This document shows positions 36,082-45,806 of a stretch of DNA of 64,000 nt, one piece after another. The stretch comes from Alkalihalobacillus trypoxylicola. GTDB taxonomy: Bacteria; Bacillota; Bacilli; Bacillales; Bacillaceae_D. A program made the position numbers and the translations under genes. Below the pieces are notes generated by a model. That model did no database searches. It was given only the letters and a program-made list of their open reading frames with translations, and was not told the DNA's origin. Position 1 is the first letter of the stretch. Every line of letters begins with the position of its first letter. The DNA lies in contig NZ_LTAO01000001.1 of NCBI RefSeq assembly GCF_001590785.1, positions 471,956 to 535,955 of the forward strand, in the 5' to 3' direction.

Positions 36082-36981
36082 ATGCATAGAGCATTAAAAA
36101 CTTATGGCATTATCACCTCAATTGGTGTTCTTATTGTCTTATTACAAGGTGCGACTGTGACTAAGACAGAATCTGGAGAAGGCTGTGGTAAAACTTGGCC
36201 TCTTTGTTTTGGAGAAGTGATTCCCACAAATCCAGCGATTGAAACCATCATTGAGTATAGTCATCGAATTGTAGCCGCTTTGGTTGGTGCAATGATTCTA
36301 ATTTTAGCCATGTGGTCTTGGAAAAAATTAAAGCACCTTCGTGAAGCTAGAATTTTTTGTTTAGCCGCTTTTATTTTAATCGTATTTCAAGGATTGCTTG
36401 GAGCAGGGGCCGTTGTTTTTGGACAATCTAGTGCTATTTTAGCGCTTCACTTTGGAATTTCGGCTATGTCCTTAGCATCGGTTGTTATTCTTACGATTTT
36501 AGCTTTTGAGGACCATCCAACCGGAAGGCAAATTGCACCTAAGGTAACGAAAGGGTTTAAATACTATGTATTTTTTGTATTAGCCTACTGTTATGCTGTC
36601 ATTTATACAGGTGCCTACGTTAAGCATACCGGCGCTACTTATGCCTGTGACGGCTTTCCTACTTGTAACGGTATGTGGTTTCCAGGATTCTCTGGAATTG
36701 TAGGAGCCCATTATTTCCATCGAGTAACCGGTATGTTATTGTTTGCTTTTATTCTTATTTTACTCATTTGGACACTTATAAAGTATCGTCAACACCTTGT
36801 TTTAGTATCAACTAGTTTATTATGCTTATTGCTTGTACTAGCTCAAATTATTAGTGGAGTTTCTGTCGTTTTTGTGGTTGGATCTCTTACGATTGGATTA
36901 TTACATGCTCTAATTGTTTCCTTACTATTTACTACACTTTGTTACATGGCTTTAGTTTTAACTAGAAATAAGACCCATTAA
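36082..36981 (+). CDS. ctaA: Haem A synthase
   Basis: Membrane enzyme that oxidises the haem O methyl group to a formyl group, producing haem A. 299 residues, eight membrane helices in two four-helix halves; each half carries conserved His residues (EYSHRIVA, HFHRVTG-like HYFHRVTGML) and extracellular cysteine pairs (CGKTWPLC and CDGFPTC), as in Gram-positive CtaA. It is transcribed away from ctaB across a 285-base intergenic region with AT-rich promoters that I did not resolve. Confidence 0.95.
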   Translation: MHRALKTYGIITSIGVLIVLLQGATVTKTESGEGCGKTWPLCFGEVIPTNPAIETIIEYSHRIVAALVGAMILILAMWSWKKLKHLREARIFCLAAFILIVFQGLLGAGAVVFGQSSAILALHFGISAMSLASVVILTILAFEDHPTGRQIAPKVTKGFKYYVFFVLAYCYAVIYTGAYVKHTGATYACDGFPTCNGMWFPGFSGIVGAHYFHRVTGMLLFAFILILLIWTLIKYRQHLVLVSTSLLCLLLVLAQIISGVSVVFVVGSLTIGLLHALIVSLLFTTLCYMALVLTRNKTH

Positions 36982-36992
36982 TAAAAAAATAA

Positions 36993-37024
36993 AAAAAATC
37001 AAGCTCATTTGGGCTTGATTTTTT
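36993..37024. terminator. Bidirectional terminator between ctaA and ylaN
   Basis: AAAAAATCAAGC (36993-37004) pairs with GCTTGATTTTTT (37013-37024); A-runs and T-runs flank both sides. Confidence 0.88.
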
Positions 37025-37305
37025 TATTTACGTAATGAAGCTTCATGAAGAGCTGCCAGTTTGCGCTCTAATTCTACTAAAAGCTGTTTGCCTTTCTCTT
37101 CCTCTACTAATTCAAGGCGGATTGCAAAGTCGATTTCTCTCGAAAGACCAAACATCTGTGTATCCAAAACCTCTTCGTAAAGGGGGCATTGAGGCATTGT
37201 TAAATTTTCCATCTGCACTTCAATCAACTTGCGGATTTTCTCCGCATCGGATTTAAGAAGGGCAAAGGCTTTTTCATTTTGACTTGTCACCATTTCCGTT
37301 GACAT
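37024..37305 (-). CDS. ylaN: UPF0358 protein YlaN
   Basis: 93 residues, all-helical, no signal. [20 protein letters not shown] (about residues 36-55) is characteristic of YlaN. In Firmicutes YlaN is linked to iron homeostasis through the repressor Fur and is needed under iron limitation. AGGAGGGG lies before the ATG. In B. subtilis ftsW and pycA lie between ylaN and ctaA; here the two genes are adjacent. Confidence 0.9.
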   Translation of the reverse strand: MSTEMVTSQNEKAFALLKSDAEKIRKLIEVQMENLTMPQCPLYEEVLDTQMFGLSREIDFAIRLELVEEEKGKQLLVELERKLAALHEASLRK

Positions 37306-37406
37306 GTTGTCCCCTCCTTGAATGAAAATATCCTTAAAGTAATAGTATCTTTATTACGTAAAAAATGCAATCCTTTTACGTCAACTCTAGCAAAGAACAT
37401 GATCCA

Positions 37407-38336
37407 TTAAAAAATGCTCAATTCAAAAGAATCGGAAAGTAACTCAAGTAACTTCATCCCGGCAACACTATTTCCCTTCTCATCTAATGAAGGACCGTAA
37501 ATTCCTATTCCTAGACGGTTAGGAACCGCACCTAGTATTCCACCCGATACACCGCTTTTTGCAGGAATGCCAACTTTTATAGCAAATTCCCCTGAAGCAT
37601 TGTACATTCCACAAGTTACCATAAACGTTTTGACTAATCTCGCAACTTTTACAGGAATAATGATTTCATTCCTATCAAATCCTTTGCCTTCGTTTGCGAT
37701 AACAAAACCAATTTTCGCTAAATCATGGCAAGTTAATTCTATCGCACATTGCTTGGTATAGTATTGTAACAAGTCCTCTATCTCTCCCTCGATTATATGA
37801 TGTTGCTTTAAAAAATATGCTAGCGCTCTATTTAAATCAGCCGAGAGATATTCAGAGGAAGCTACTTCCTTATTATAAGAAATCGTATCATTCCCTGTCA
37901 TTTTTCTAATAAGCTCTAAAAGTCTTTCTAATTTATGCTCTGGCGAATCTCCTTTTATTAAATAGCTAACCACTAACGCACCTGCATTAATCATTGGGTT
38001 GAGTGGCTTATTCGGCACTTGCGTTTCCAGTCTTGAAATAGAGTTAAAAGGATCACCTGTCGGCTCCATCCCTACCTTAGAAAATACTTCATCTTCTCCA
38101 CAATCTATAATCGCCAGAGCTAATGCAAGCACTTTAGATATACTTTGTAATGTAAACAGTTCTTGACTATCTCCTGCTGTAAAACAAAACTCAGCACCAT
38201 CAAAAATCGATAGAGCTAACACTGAAGGATTGGCTTCTTTTAATGCAGGAATATAATCGGCTACCTTCCCTTTATTTGTATGTTTTTTAGCTTCGATGAC
38301 CATTTCTTCTAACTGTTTTTGCTTATGACAAACCAC
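37407..38336 (-). CDS. glsA: Glutaminase (YlaM/GlsA2 type)
   Basis: Hydrolyses glutamine to glutamate and ammonia; serine-dependent beta-lactamase-like fold. The catalytic SxxK is in FTLQSISKVLAL (about residue 66), followed by NPMINAGALVV and GVSGGILGAVPNRLGIGI. The GTG at 38336 with AAAGGGG eight bases upstream gives 309 residues, equal to B. subtilis GlsA2; the 23 residues upstream are not part of the family. It is divergent from ylaL, an unchanged order from B. subtilis. Confidence 0.93.
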   Translation of the reverse strand: MVCHKQKQLEEMVIEAKKHTNKGKVADYIPALKEANPSVLALSIFDGAEFCFTAGDSQELFTLQSISKVLALALAIIDCGEDEVFSKVGMEPTGDPFNSISRLETQVPNKPLNPMINAGALVVSYLIKGDSPEHKLERLLELIRKMTGNDTISYNKEVASSEYLSADLNRALAYFLKQHHIIEGEIEDLLQYYTKQCAIELTCHDLAKIGFVIANEGKGFDRNEIIIPVKVARLVKTFMVTCGMYNASGEFAIKVGIPAKSGVSGGILGAVPNRLGIGIYGPSLDEKGNSVAGMKLLELLSDSFELSIF

Positions 38337-38474
38337 TCTTTCAGCCCCTTTTTGGATGATGTGACAAAATACAGCTTTCACTTTATACTTATATAGGATA
38401 TTCATATATTGATTTCTTTAAACGCTAATCATCATAGTAGAAAGAACGGAATGATTTTAGGGAGGACTAAGTCT

Positions 38475-38987
38475 ATGCAAGAATTTGTATTTTTTATTAA
38501 AGGAGAAGTCGAGCACCCATTAACGATTGATCCAACGGTTTGGATTTTTGATGAAAGAAAGATTGATTTAGATTTATTTTTTTCTAAAGGGCTAGAAACG
38601 ACAGAGGATGCTGAATTAGCTTATCAAAAAGCGATTTCACAGCAATGGGATAAGGAAATTATTGAAGGCTCTGAGCCTCCAAACCCTAACGATAATGGAA
38701 ACAAAATTGCTTATAACAAAAAAGAACTAACGACGAAATCTTACGGAATGCCTTTATTTCCATTCATCTTAAATACAAAGCCTAAACAAGGTACTTCAAA
38801 GCTTAGAATTGTGACGAGAGATGGAGAAAATCATATCCTTTCATTAACAGAAGCCAAAACACTTGTTGCTGGTTTCTCAAATGAAGGAAAACCTTTAAAA
38901 AATGACGGTCCGATTCATCTTTATTTTGGAGATGGTTCTAATCAAAAAAATCCAATAAAGAACGTCAATGAAATCATCGTTATGTAA
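38475..38987 (+). CDS. ylaL: YlaL-like protein
   Basis: 170-residue soluble protein of unknown function. The N-terminal FVFFIKGEVEHPLTIDPTVWIFDERKIDL-type region (about residues 4-32, described in part) is conserved among YlaL homologues. The ATG at 38475 follows GGGAGG by nine bases; the longer frame starting at 38409 lacks support. Position between glutaminase and ylaK matches B. subtilis. Confidence 0.75.
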   Translation: MQEFVFFIKGEVEHPLTIDPTVWIFDERKIDLDLFFSKGLETTEDAELAYQKAISQQWDKEIIEGSEPPNPNDNGNKIAYNKKELTTKSYGMPLFPFILNTKPKQGTSKLRIVTRDGENHILSLTEAKTLVAGFSNEGKPLKNDGPIHLYFGDGSNQKNPIKNVNEIIVM

Positions 38988-39047
38988 GAAAAAGACCGGG
39001 ACAATACCTCACGAATGAATGATTCCACCATTTTAGGTCTCCGCCTG

Positions 39048-39219
39048 TTTGCTCTCCCAAGACACATCGCGTCCGGTGGGGTGCTGCCGAATGAACTTTT
39101 TTTAAAGTAGATTTCGGCTTGGCCACTCTATCCCACTGGAGTCTCCGTGTCTTATGACCTCTAGCTTACGCCTTCTACCCTTTCAAAAAAACCCTCCTTT
39201 TCCACAGTAAGGAGGGTTT
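39048..39219 (+). repeat. Dispersed intergenic repeat, copy 2, with adjacent hairpin
   Basis: The core (39048-39174) shares with the other copies CTCCCAAGACACATCGCG, GGTGGGGTGCTGCCGAATGA, AAAGTAGATTT, TTGGCCACT, TCCCACTGGAGTCTCCGTG and CTCTAGCTTACGCC. A hairpin ACCCTCCTT/AAGGAGGGT follows (39191-39219). The 323-base gap between ylaL and ylaK is almost entirely this element, and the hairpin may double as a terminator. Confidence 0.8.
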
Positions 39220-39310
39220 GGTACATTGCATACATGACACATCATTTCAAATTTTGCAATAGGATTTTCTTTAAAAGTAAATTCTGTCTCAGCTTATTTT
39301 TCATTATTTC

Positions 39311-40639
39311 CTATAATAAATCAGCTGCTAATTGCGCTAAGCCTGATCGTTCTCCTTTGACCAATTTTATATGACCACTTATGGACTGTTCCTTCATCTT
39401 CTCAACAACATAGGTTAGTCCATTATTAAATTCATCTAAATAAGGGTGGTCAATTTGCTTAGGATCACCCATTAAAACGATCTTACTACGCTCCCCTACT
39501 CTTGTAATAATCGTCTTGACTTCGTGCTTCGTCAAATTTTGTGCTTCATCTATAATAATAAGCTGCTCTGGTATACTTCTCCCTCTTATATATGTGAGTG
39601 CTTCTACCTGAATAGAACCCATTCCTGCTAGAATTCGATCCAATTCACCTGGCTTTTTTGTATTAAATAAAAATTCCAAATTATCATAAATTGGTTGCAT
39701 CCAAGGCCTTAATTTTTCGTCCTTCTCTCCTGGTAAATAACCAATATCTTTTCCTAAAGGAACAACCGGTCTGGCCACTACTAATTTTTTATAAAGTCCT
39801 AAATCTTCTGTTTGCATTAAGGCAGCCGCTAAAGATAGAAGCGTTTTACCTGTACCTGCCTTCCCTATCATGGTGACCAAAGGTATATCTTCTCTTAATA
39901 GAAGCTCGAAAGCCATTCTTTGCTGGGCATTTCTCGGCTTTATGCCCCACACCTGTTCATTTTCTGCAATAAAGGCTTTCATAATCGTAACATGGGCATC
40001 TACAATAGCGAGCGCTGAGCCCGAGCCCCCTAAAGCATCCTTTAAAATAATAAATTGATGCGGTAAAAATGATTGGCCTTTAAATAATTGAAGAGGTAAT
40101 TCGCCATTTTTAAAAAATTGCTGAATCGTTTCACTATCTACATATTTTTCGATATAGCCTTGATAAACATGGTCATATTCTACGACTCGATCACTTAGAA
40201 AATCTTCTGAATAAATACCAAGTGCGTCCGCCTTTACTCGAACAAGCGCATCCTTACTTACTAAAATCACTTGCCTTTTTTCACCTTCATTTTGTTCTAT
40301 GGTTAAATTTAAAGCGACAGCAATAATGCGATTATCATTACTCATTTCTGCAAATGAATTTTTTAGCCTTTCAAAGGAGCGATGGTTCAATTCGACTCTT
40401 AGGGTTCCACCTGTTTCTTCTAGAGGCACACCCTTATCCAATCTCCCCAATTCCCTTAGTTTATCAATCATTTTTGAAAAGTGTCTGGCATTTCTACCTA
40501 CTTCATCCATGTTTCTTTTTTTTGAATCTAGTTCCTCTAATACAATAGCTGGGATGACAATTTCGTGATCATAAAATGAATAAATGGAGTGAGGATCCTG
40601 TAAGAGTACATTCGTATCTAAGACGTAGATTTTTTTCAA
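39311..40639 (-). CDS. ylaK: PhoH-like ATPase with N-terminal PIN domain (YlaK, PhoH2)
   Basis: 442 residues: a PIN nuclease domain (about 1-135) with the acidic residues of VLDTNVLL and later Asp/Glu, fused to a PhoH ATPase domain (about 225-442) with the P-loop GKAGTGKT (about residue 261) and the Walker B region LIIIDEAQNL. PhoH2 proteins of this architecture unwind and cleave RNA in vitro. It forms its own transcription unit between ylaL and ylaI; ylaJ of B. subtilis is not present here. Confidence 0.92.
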   Translation of the reverse strand: MKKIYVLDTNVLLQDPHSIYSFYDHEIVIPAIVLEELDSKKRNMDEVGRNARHFSKMIDKLRELGRLDKGVPLEETGGTLRVELNHRSFERLKNSFAEMSNDNRIIAVALNLTIEQNEGEKRQVILVSKDALVRVKADALGIYSEDFLSDRVVEYDHVYQGYIEKYVDSETIQQFFKNGELPLQLFKGQSFLPHQFIILKDALGGSGSALAIVDAHVTIMKAFIAENEQVWGIKPRNAQQRMAFELLLREDIPLVTMIGKAGTGKTLLSLAAALMQTEDLGLYKKLVVARPVVPLGKDIGYLPGEKDEKLRPWMQPIYDNLEFLFNTKKPGELDRILAGMGSIQVEALTYIRGRSIPEQLIIIDEAQNLTKHEVKTIITRVGERSKIVLMGDPKQIDHPYLDEFNNGLTYVVEKMKEQSISGHIKLVKGERSGLAQLAADLL

Positions 40640-41032
40640 TATTCCGCCTCCTGACTGAAGTTCATTACACCTATTACTATAAAATATGCAGTCTGAATCA
40701 TTATGTCCATAAAATCATCAATCTCCTCTTACTATTGAATGTATGAAGCAGGTTAAAAAGTTAGACGAGTTACTATTGATTTTATGAAGGTTTCACAGAA
40801 TGTTGTGCTTTTGTATTAGCTGTAACCAATTAAACATTATTTGGAAAAGGTTTCTTTTTGTTATAAAAAACGTTACACTATTAATAGAACACATCAATAT
40901 TAATAGCCAATTAATTTTTTAAATATTATTTTTAAAATTTCCTTAATAAAATTTTACCCAAAAATAAAGTTTTTCATGATGAACAACTTCTTTGAACAAA
41001 CAGTATCAGTCGTTAAAAGGCGGTGTGAACGG
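40640..41032. other. Non-coding gap between ylaK and ylaI
   Basis: 393 AT-rich bases between divergent genes. No gene, RNA or clear repeat is visible; promoters for ylaK and ylaI must lie here but no convincing -35/-10 pair stands out. A longer frame for ylaI begins at 40976 but has no ribosome binding site. Confidence 0.6.
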
Positions 41033-41236
41033 ATGCGAGTTAAATGCGTATTATGTGATAAAATCAATAAAATTGATGACCATTTATTTATAGCTAAAAG
41101 ATTACGAAATCGTCCCATTCATACGTATATGTGCGATGAATGCCACGAGAGAATTTCTCTTCGTACGGAAGAGAGGAAAGCTACAGGTTATTTTGTTTTA
41201 AAGCATCAAAAAGAAGAAAAGAGTGAATGGATTTAA
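41033..41236 (+). CDS. ylaI: DUF2197 zinc-finger-like protein YlaI
   Basis: 67 residues starting MRVKCVLCDKI with two CxxC pairs (CVLC near residue 5 and CDEC near residue 35), so probably a small zinc ribbon. AKRLRNRPIHTYMCDECH is the family signature and matches B. subtilis YlaI. AGGCGG lies upstream. Function unknown. A perfect palindromic terminator follows. Confidence 0.9.
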   Translation: MRVKCVLCDKINKIDDHLFIAKRLRNRPIHTYMCDECHERISLRTEERKATGYFVLKHQKEEKSEWI

Positions 41237-41257
41237 ATCCATTCACTCTTTTTTTAG
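41219..41257. terminator. Bidirectional terminator between ylaI and ylaH
   Basis: A 16-bp perfect palindromic stem (AGAGTGAATGGATTTA and complement) centred at about 41235, with T7 on the plus strand. It contains the ylaI stop codon. Confidence 0.9.
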
Positions 41258-41595
41258 TTAGCTGTTTTTTTCTCATTTTCGTTACTTTGTCGATGGCGAT
41301 GCAAACGATACCGATAGGCGCCTAATATAAGGGCGGATATAATTAAAACGGCTATCATTGGAGCACCAAATAAAAATTCTAAAAACCATAGAACAAAGCA
41401 GCCGATTAAAAGCATGACATAAATAACAACACTTTTTAATATCGGTAATTTTCTTGCAAAACCAAGATTAAATACGAGTATGGCTAACGCTACGATGACG
41501 ATAAAAGCAAAAAAGCCATTCCACGGATTATTAACCGTTGCTTGCATTAGCCATGTCAAGCTTTCTAACTGCTCTTCCGTGTATGATTCATTCAT
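41254..41595 (-). CDS. ylaH: YlaH-like membrane protein
   Basis: 113 residues with three hydrophobic segments (about residues 28-46, 53-72 and 77-95) and a basic C-terminus. The NNPWNGFFAFIVIVALAI region and length match B. subtilis YlaH. Function unknown. It follows typA at about 40 bases on the same strand and is likely co-transcribed with it. Confidence 0.85.
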   Translation of the reverse strand: MNESYTEEQLESLTWLMQATVNNPWNGFFAFIVIVALAILVFNLGFARKLPILKSVVIYVMLLIGCFVLWFLEFLFGAPMIAVLIISALILGAYRYRLHRHRQSNENEKKTAN

Positions 41596-41636
41596 GATTT
41601 ATAGTAACACCCTTTCAATCAAGTCCGGAAATTGAT

Positions 41637-43475
41637 TTATTTTTCAGCTAGTTTTTTCTTTTTTTCCACACGTTCTCGTTCAGACTTATTAAGAATTTTC
41701 TTACGTAAACGAATGGATTGAGGAGTCAATTCACAATATTCATCTTCATTTAAATATTCCAACGCTTCCTCTAATGTCATAATTCTCGGTTTTTTCATCG
41801 TGACTGTTTGGTCTTTAGTAGCTGAACGGACATTCGTTTGAGCTTTAACTTTTGTCACGTTAACCGTCAAATCATTCTCTCTTGTATGCTCTCCAACGAT
41901 CATACCTTCATAGATTTCAGTAGTAGGCTCAATGAAAATCGTTCCACGGTCTTCTACCTGCATAATTCCATACTGGCTTGCTTTACCTGTTTCCATTGAA
42001 ACAAGTACACCTTGACGTCTACCACCTACTTGACCTTGAGCCATTGGCTGATAGCTGTCGAATGAGTGATTAATAATCCCATATCCTCTTGTTTGAGTTA
42101 AGAACTCAGTCGTATATCCAATTAAACCACGAGCTGGAACCATAAACTCTAATCGAACCTGGCCATTACCCGAGTTCGTCATATTCGTCATTTCACCTTT
42201 ACGCTCTCCTAGAGATTCCATAACTGCTCCTGTATATTCTTCAGGAACATCAATTTGAACTCGTTCTACCGGCTCAGAGCGGACGCCATCTATTTCACGA
42301 ATAATCACTTCTGGTTTTGAAACTTGTAATTCAAACCCTTCGCGGCGCATATTTTCAATAAGAATAGATAAATGAAGCTCTCCACGTCCAGAAACAATCC
42401 AAACATCAGGAGATTCCGTTTGGTCAACTCTTAGACTTACATCTGTTTCAAGCTCTGCTAATAAACGCTCTTCAAGCTTACGGCTTGTCACCCATTTACC
42501 TTCTCGTCCAGCAAATGGACTATTGTTCACTAAAAACGTCATCTGCAATGTAGGCTCATCAATTCTTAATATTGGGAGAGCATCCTGATGTTCAACAGGA
42601 CAAATGGTTTCTCCAACATTAATTTCTTCCAATCCTGATAAAGCAATTAAATCACCTGATTGTGCTGAGTTAATTTCAATTCTTTTTAGACCTAAGAACC
42701 CGAACATTTTTGTCACTCTAAATTGTTTAACAGTACCATCAAGTTTCATTAAGGCTACTTGTTGCCCTACATTAATGGAACCTCTAAATACACGACCAAT
42801 CCCAATTCTACCTAAATAATCATTATAATCAAGCATCGTAACCTGGAATTGAAGAGGTTCTGCTGAATTATCAACTGGTGATGGAATCGTGTTAATGATT
42901 GTCTCAAATAACGAGCTCATATTTTCATCTTGTTTTTCATGATTTAAGCTTGCTGTTCCATTAATTGCTGATGCGAACACGACAGGAAAATCAAGTTGTT
43001 CTTCATCTGCTCCTAAATCTATAAATAGGTCAATAACTTCATCAACCACTTCTGTTGGTCTTGCAAAGTCACGGTCAATTTTATTAACAACCACAATCGG
43101 TGTTAATTTTTGTTCTAACGCTTTCTTTAATACAAAGCGAGTTTGAGGCATACAGCCTTCATAGGCATCTACTACTAGTAAAACACCGTCAACCATTTTC
43201 ATAATTCTTTCTACTTCTCCACCAAAGTCAGCATGTCCAGGGGTGTCAAGTATATTAATACGGGTTTCCCCATAATTGATAGCAGTATTTTTAGCAAGAA
43301 TTGTAATTCCACGCTCTTTCTCAATCGCATTAGAATCCATTGCTCTTTCATCTACTTGTTCATTATCACGAAATGTTCCTGATTGCTTAAGCATCTCGTC
43401 TACAAGCGTTGTTTTTCCGTGGTCAACGTGCGCAATTATAGCAATATTTTTTATATCATTACGATACTCTGTCAT
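41637..43475 (-). CDS. typA: Ribosome-associated translational GTPase TypA/BipA
   Basis: Translation-factor GTPase that helps ribosome assembly and growth under stress and low temperature. Motifs: [10 protein letters not shown] (G1, about residue 15), [15 protein letters not shown] (G3), NKIDR (G4); two beta-barrel/EF-G-like domains and the BipA C-terminal domain complete the 612 residues. The ATG at 43475, eight bases after AAGGAG, gives a length equal to B. subtilis YlaG; the longer frame is unlikely. An extended -10 promoter lies about 30 bases upstream. Confidence 0.96.
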   Translation of the reverse strand: MTEYRNDIKNIAIIAHVDHGKTTLVDEMLKQSGTFRDNEQVDERAMDSNAIEKERGITILAKNTAINYGETRINILDTPGHADFGGEVERIMKMVDGVLLVVDAYEGCMPQTRFVLKKALEQKLTPIVVVNKIDRDFARPTEVVDEVIDLFIDLGADEEQLDFPVVFASAINGTASLNHEKQDENMSSLFETIINTIPSPVDNSAEPLQFQVTMLDYNDYLGRIGIGRVFRGSINVGQQVALMKLDGTVKQFRVTKMFGFLGLKRIEINSAQSGDLIALSGLEEINVGETICPVEHQDALPILRIDEPTLQMTFLVNNSPFAGREGKWVTSRKLEERLLAELETDVSLRVDQTESPDVWIVSGRGELHLSILIENMRREGFELQVSKPEVIIREIDGVRSEPVERVQIDVPEEYTGAVMESLGERKGEMTNMTNSGNGQVRLEFMVPARGLIGYTTEFLTQTRGYGIINHSFDSYQPMAQGQVGGRRQGVLVSMETGKASQYGIMQVEDRGTIFIEPTTEIYEGMIVGEHTRENDLTVNVTKVKAQTNVRSATKDQTVTMKKPRIMTLEEALEYLNEDEYCELTPQSIRLRKKILNKSERERVEKKKKLAEK

Positions 43476-43509
43476 TCCATTCTCTCCTTCGATCAACTTT
43501 AACTGTATA

Positions 43510-43518
43510 AGTATATCA
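43510..43518 (-). promoter_or_regulatory. Extended -10 promoter of typA
   Basis: TGATATACT on the minus strand: TGn followed by TATACT, one mismatch from TATAAT. It is about 35 bases before the typA start. No good -35 is seen, as often with extended -10 promoters. Confidence 0.5.
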
Positions 43519-43648
43519 CAACAAAATAAAAATAGGTAATTTGCTTAAAGATAAAAAAGAGTTATTTTTTTGTCACAAACTTTGACTTTTTCTTTTTCAT
43601 AATTAAAGGTACACTATAAAAGTAGATTCAGCTTAGGGGGTTGTTGAT

Positions 43649-43834
43649 TTGAAAAAGGAAAACATGTTATTTTTACTGTTAGCAACGATCACCGTATTTT
43701 GTATTATGATTATCGGAGTTGCTATAGCGGAAAGAAGTATTCTTATTGCTGCACTTGCAGTTCTAGGAATTATTATAGCGATGGGATTAGGATTTTCCCT
43801 ACGAAAAAAAGAAAGAGAGTCTAGGGAAATCTAG
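43649..43834 (+). CDS. ylaF: Small membrane protein YlaF (DUF5325)
   Basis: 61 residues with two hydrophobic helices (about 6-27 and 31-50) and a charged C-terminus (RKKERESREI). Start at a TTG ten bases after AGGGGG. Size, position next to typA and orientation match B. subtilis ylaF. Function unknown. The stop lies within a terminator stem. Confidence 0.8.
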   Translation: MKKENMLFLLLATITVFCIMIIGVAIAERSILIAALAVLGIIIAMGLGFSLRKKERESREI

Positions 43835-43846
43835 ACTCTCTGTTTT
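43814..43846 (+). terminator. Terminator at the end of ylaF
   Basis: AGAGAGTCTAG (43814-43824) pairs perfectly with CTAGACTCTCT (43831-43841), followed by a T-rich tract. Confidence 0.8.
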
Positions 43847-43880
43847 GCTTTTCAAACTATTCATTATCCATATCGTATCT

Positions 43881-43910
43881 AAAAAGTGGCTGAATGCCAC
43901 TTTTTTTTAT
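43881..43910. terminator. Terminator after the 3-hydroxyisobutyrate dehydrogenase gene
   Basis: AAAAAGTGGC (43881-43890) pairs with GCCACTTTTT (43896-43905); a T-run follows on the plus strand and an A/T run lies on the other side, so it can act in both directions. Confidence 0.82.
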
Positions 43911-43920
43911 CACATGAATA

Positions 43921-44808
43921 TTAAAGGTTACGTTTTACCGTTATATTTGTTTTATTTTCCAATGGTTTAATGATTGCACATATATCTTCTTTAGCATATT
44001 TTTCTTTCGCTTCTGCTACTTTTTTTGCACCAAGCTCTACTAAATCCAAAGGCATATCAATTTCTCGCCCTAAGGAAAGCGCTAACTGTATATCCTTATG
44101 TAATAACTCTACCGAGAATCTTGGGTTGAAGTTTCTGTTCAAGATAGCTTCAACTGACCAGTCCATACTTTTAGAAAATCCTGAACTTCTTTTAATGATA
44201 TCATAGGCAATTTCCGTTGAAACACCACATTTTTCTGCCATCACATAGCATTCAGCAAGCGCTGCCTGATGAACCCCAATCAGCATATTGTTTAATAATT
44301 TTACCACTGTACCGCTACCAACTTTGCCAACATGTGCAATATATTCTCCATATGAAGATAGAATAGGTTTAACCTTTTCAAATGCTTCTTCTGTACCGCC
44401 ACACATAATCGTTAATGTTCCAGCTTCGGCTCCCATTGGCCCCCCACTAACAGGAGCATCTAAAAATTCTCCACCTTTTTCAGTGATTAAATTAGATACA
44501 TACGTATTGGTTTCCTGATCTACTGTGGAATGGTCCAATACAATTAAACCTCTATGTAGCCCTTCTAAAATCCCTTCATCACCCACATAAACTTCTCTTA
44601 CGTTTTCAGGTAAAGGAAGGCAAGTCATTAGACAATCTACTTGCAAAGCCATATTTTTAGGACTTTTTGCAACTTTAGCCCCGTATTCAATAGCTTCTTG
44701 GGCCTTACCACGACCTTCTAAAACATAGGTTTCATAGCCAGAATCGATTAAATGCTTAACCATTGGTAATCCCATCGTTCCAACACCGATATAGCCAATT
44801 TTTTTCAA
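43921..44808 (-). CDS. NAD(P)-dependent beta-hydroxyacid dehydrogenase (3-hydroxyisobutyrate dehydrogenase family)
   Basis: 295 residues. The N-terminal GVGTMGLPM (about residue 8) is the cofactor site; DAPVSGGPMGAEAGTL (about residue 118) is the substrate-binding signature, and the catalytic Lys lies in VGSGTVVKLLNNML (about residue 170). The family covers 3-hydroxyisobutyrate, tartronate-semialdehyde and similar reductases; the substrate cannot be chosen. The start is a TTG nine bases after GAGGAGG. It follows the inositol monophosphatase gene almost without a gap, an operon not found in B. subtilis at this site. Confidence 0.85.
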   Translation of the reverse strand: MKKIGYIGVGTMGLPMVKHLIDSGYETYVLEGRGKAQEAIEYGAKVAKSPKNMALQVDCLMTCLPLPENVREVYVGDEGILEGLHRGLIVLDHSTVDQETNTYVSNLITEKGGEFLDAPVSGGPMGAEAGTLTIMCGGTEEAFEKVKPILSSYGEYIAHVGKVGSGTVVKLLNNMLIGVHQAALAECYVMAEKCGVSTEIAYDIIKRSSGFSKSMDWSVEAILNRNFNPRFSVELLHKDIQLALSLGREIDMPLDLVELGAKKVAEAKEKYAKEDICAIIKPLENKTNITVKRNL

Positions 44809-44810
44809 AA

Positions 44811-45614
44811 TTAAACCTCCTCACCTAAATATGTGGACACCATTTCTTTATGAAGCTGTGGCTTTCCTACAATCACAGATTCAGCATCTAACAGAGTTAA
44901 CGGGTCTCCTGTAAAGCTGGAAGCCTTACACCCTACTTCATGTAATAAAACTAAACCAGCCGCGTAATCCCAGGGAGAAAGCTTGACACTTATATAGCCA
45001 TCTAAACGGTCAGCTGCAACATAAGCAATTTCAATCGCTGCCGCTCCATAGGAACGGATGCTTCTTACATCTCTAACTAACGCACTTAATGGATTTTGAT
45101 AAGGATGCTTATTCTCCACTAGCCACTTACTATTTACAGCTATAATCGATTCAGCCAAAGCCCTTTCGCGAACTGGAGCAAGCTCTACACCATTTAAATA
45201 AGCTCCATGATCCTTTCTAGCTGAAAATAACTCATCACTCATCACATCATAAACGAGACCAATTTGTCCAACTCCATTATGATAAACGGCGACCGATATA
45301 GCAAAATTGTATTTTTGATGCACAAAATTCATCGTACCGTCGATAGGATCAATAATCCAAACAGTTCCTTCTAACGTATTAATATCCCCATCCTCTGATA
45401 CTCCCTCTTCTCCTAAAAATCCATGATCAGGAAAGGTTTTTTTTATATTTTGATAAAAAAACTGTTCAGTTGCTTTATCAACTTCCGTTACTAAATCATT
45501 CACATTAGATTTTGATTCGACTTTAATTGGATTCTTTAAGGCTTCTTTGATACGTTCTCCTGCTTCAATCGTCCATTGTTTTGCAATTTCCTCAATCTCC
45601 ATCCATGTTGACAT
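44811..45614 (-). CDS. yktC: Inositol monophosphatase family protein (YktC)
   Basis: 267 residues of the Mg2+-dependent, Li+-sensitive phosphatase family. LGEEGV (about residue 68), WIIDPIDGTMNFVH (about residue 87) and SPWDYAAGLVLL (about residue 202) contain the metal-binding acidic residues, so it is active in principle. Substrate may be inositol phosphate or another sugar phosphate. Corresponds to B. subtilis yktC by position beside yktB. Confidence 0.88.
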   Translation of the reverse strand: MSTWMEIEEIAKQWTIEAGERIKEALKNPIKVESKSNVNDLVTEVDKATEQFFYQNIKKTFPDHGFLGEEGVSEDGDINTLEGTVWIIDPIDGTMNFVHQKYNFAISVAVYHNGVGQIGLVYDVMSDELFSARKDHGAYLNGVELAPVRERALAESIIAVNSKWLVENKHPYQNPLSALVRDVRSIRSYGAAAIEIAYVAADRLDGYISVKLSPWDYAAGLVLLHEVGCKASSFTGDPLTLLDAESVIVGKPQLHKEMVSTYLGEEV

Positions 45615-45806
45615 ACAAAGGCCACCTCTTTTTTTGAAAACTTACATTTTTTTAATTATGACATATTTACTTCAATAAAGATACGCAGAGCAATTAAAAC
45701 CCTGATTTTACCTTCGCCACAAGAAAACCACTCTGAGATTCAAAGTGGCTTAAGTGAATGGAGCTTTTTATATCTTTCATTTTCAATGGTGTAAAAAGAA
45801 TTCTTA

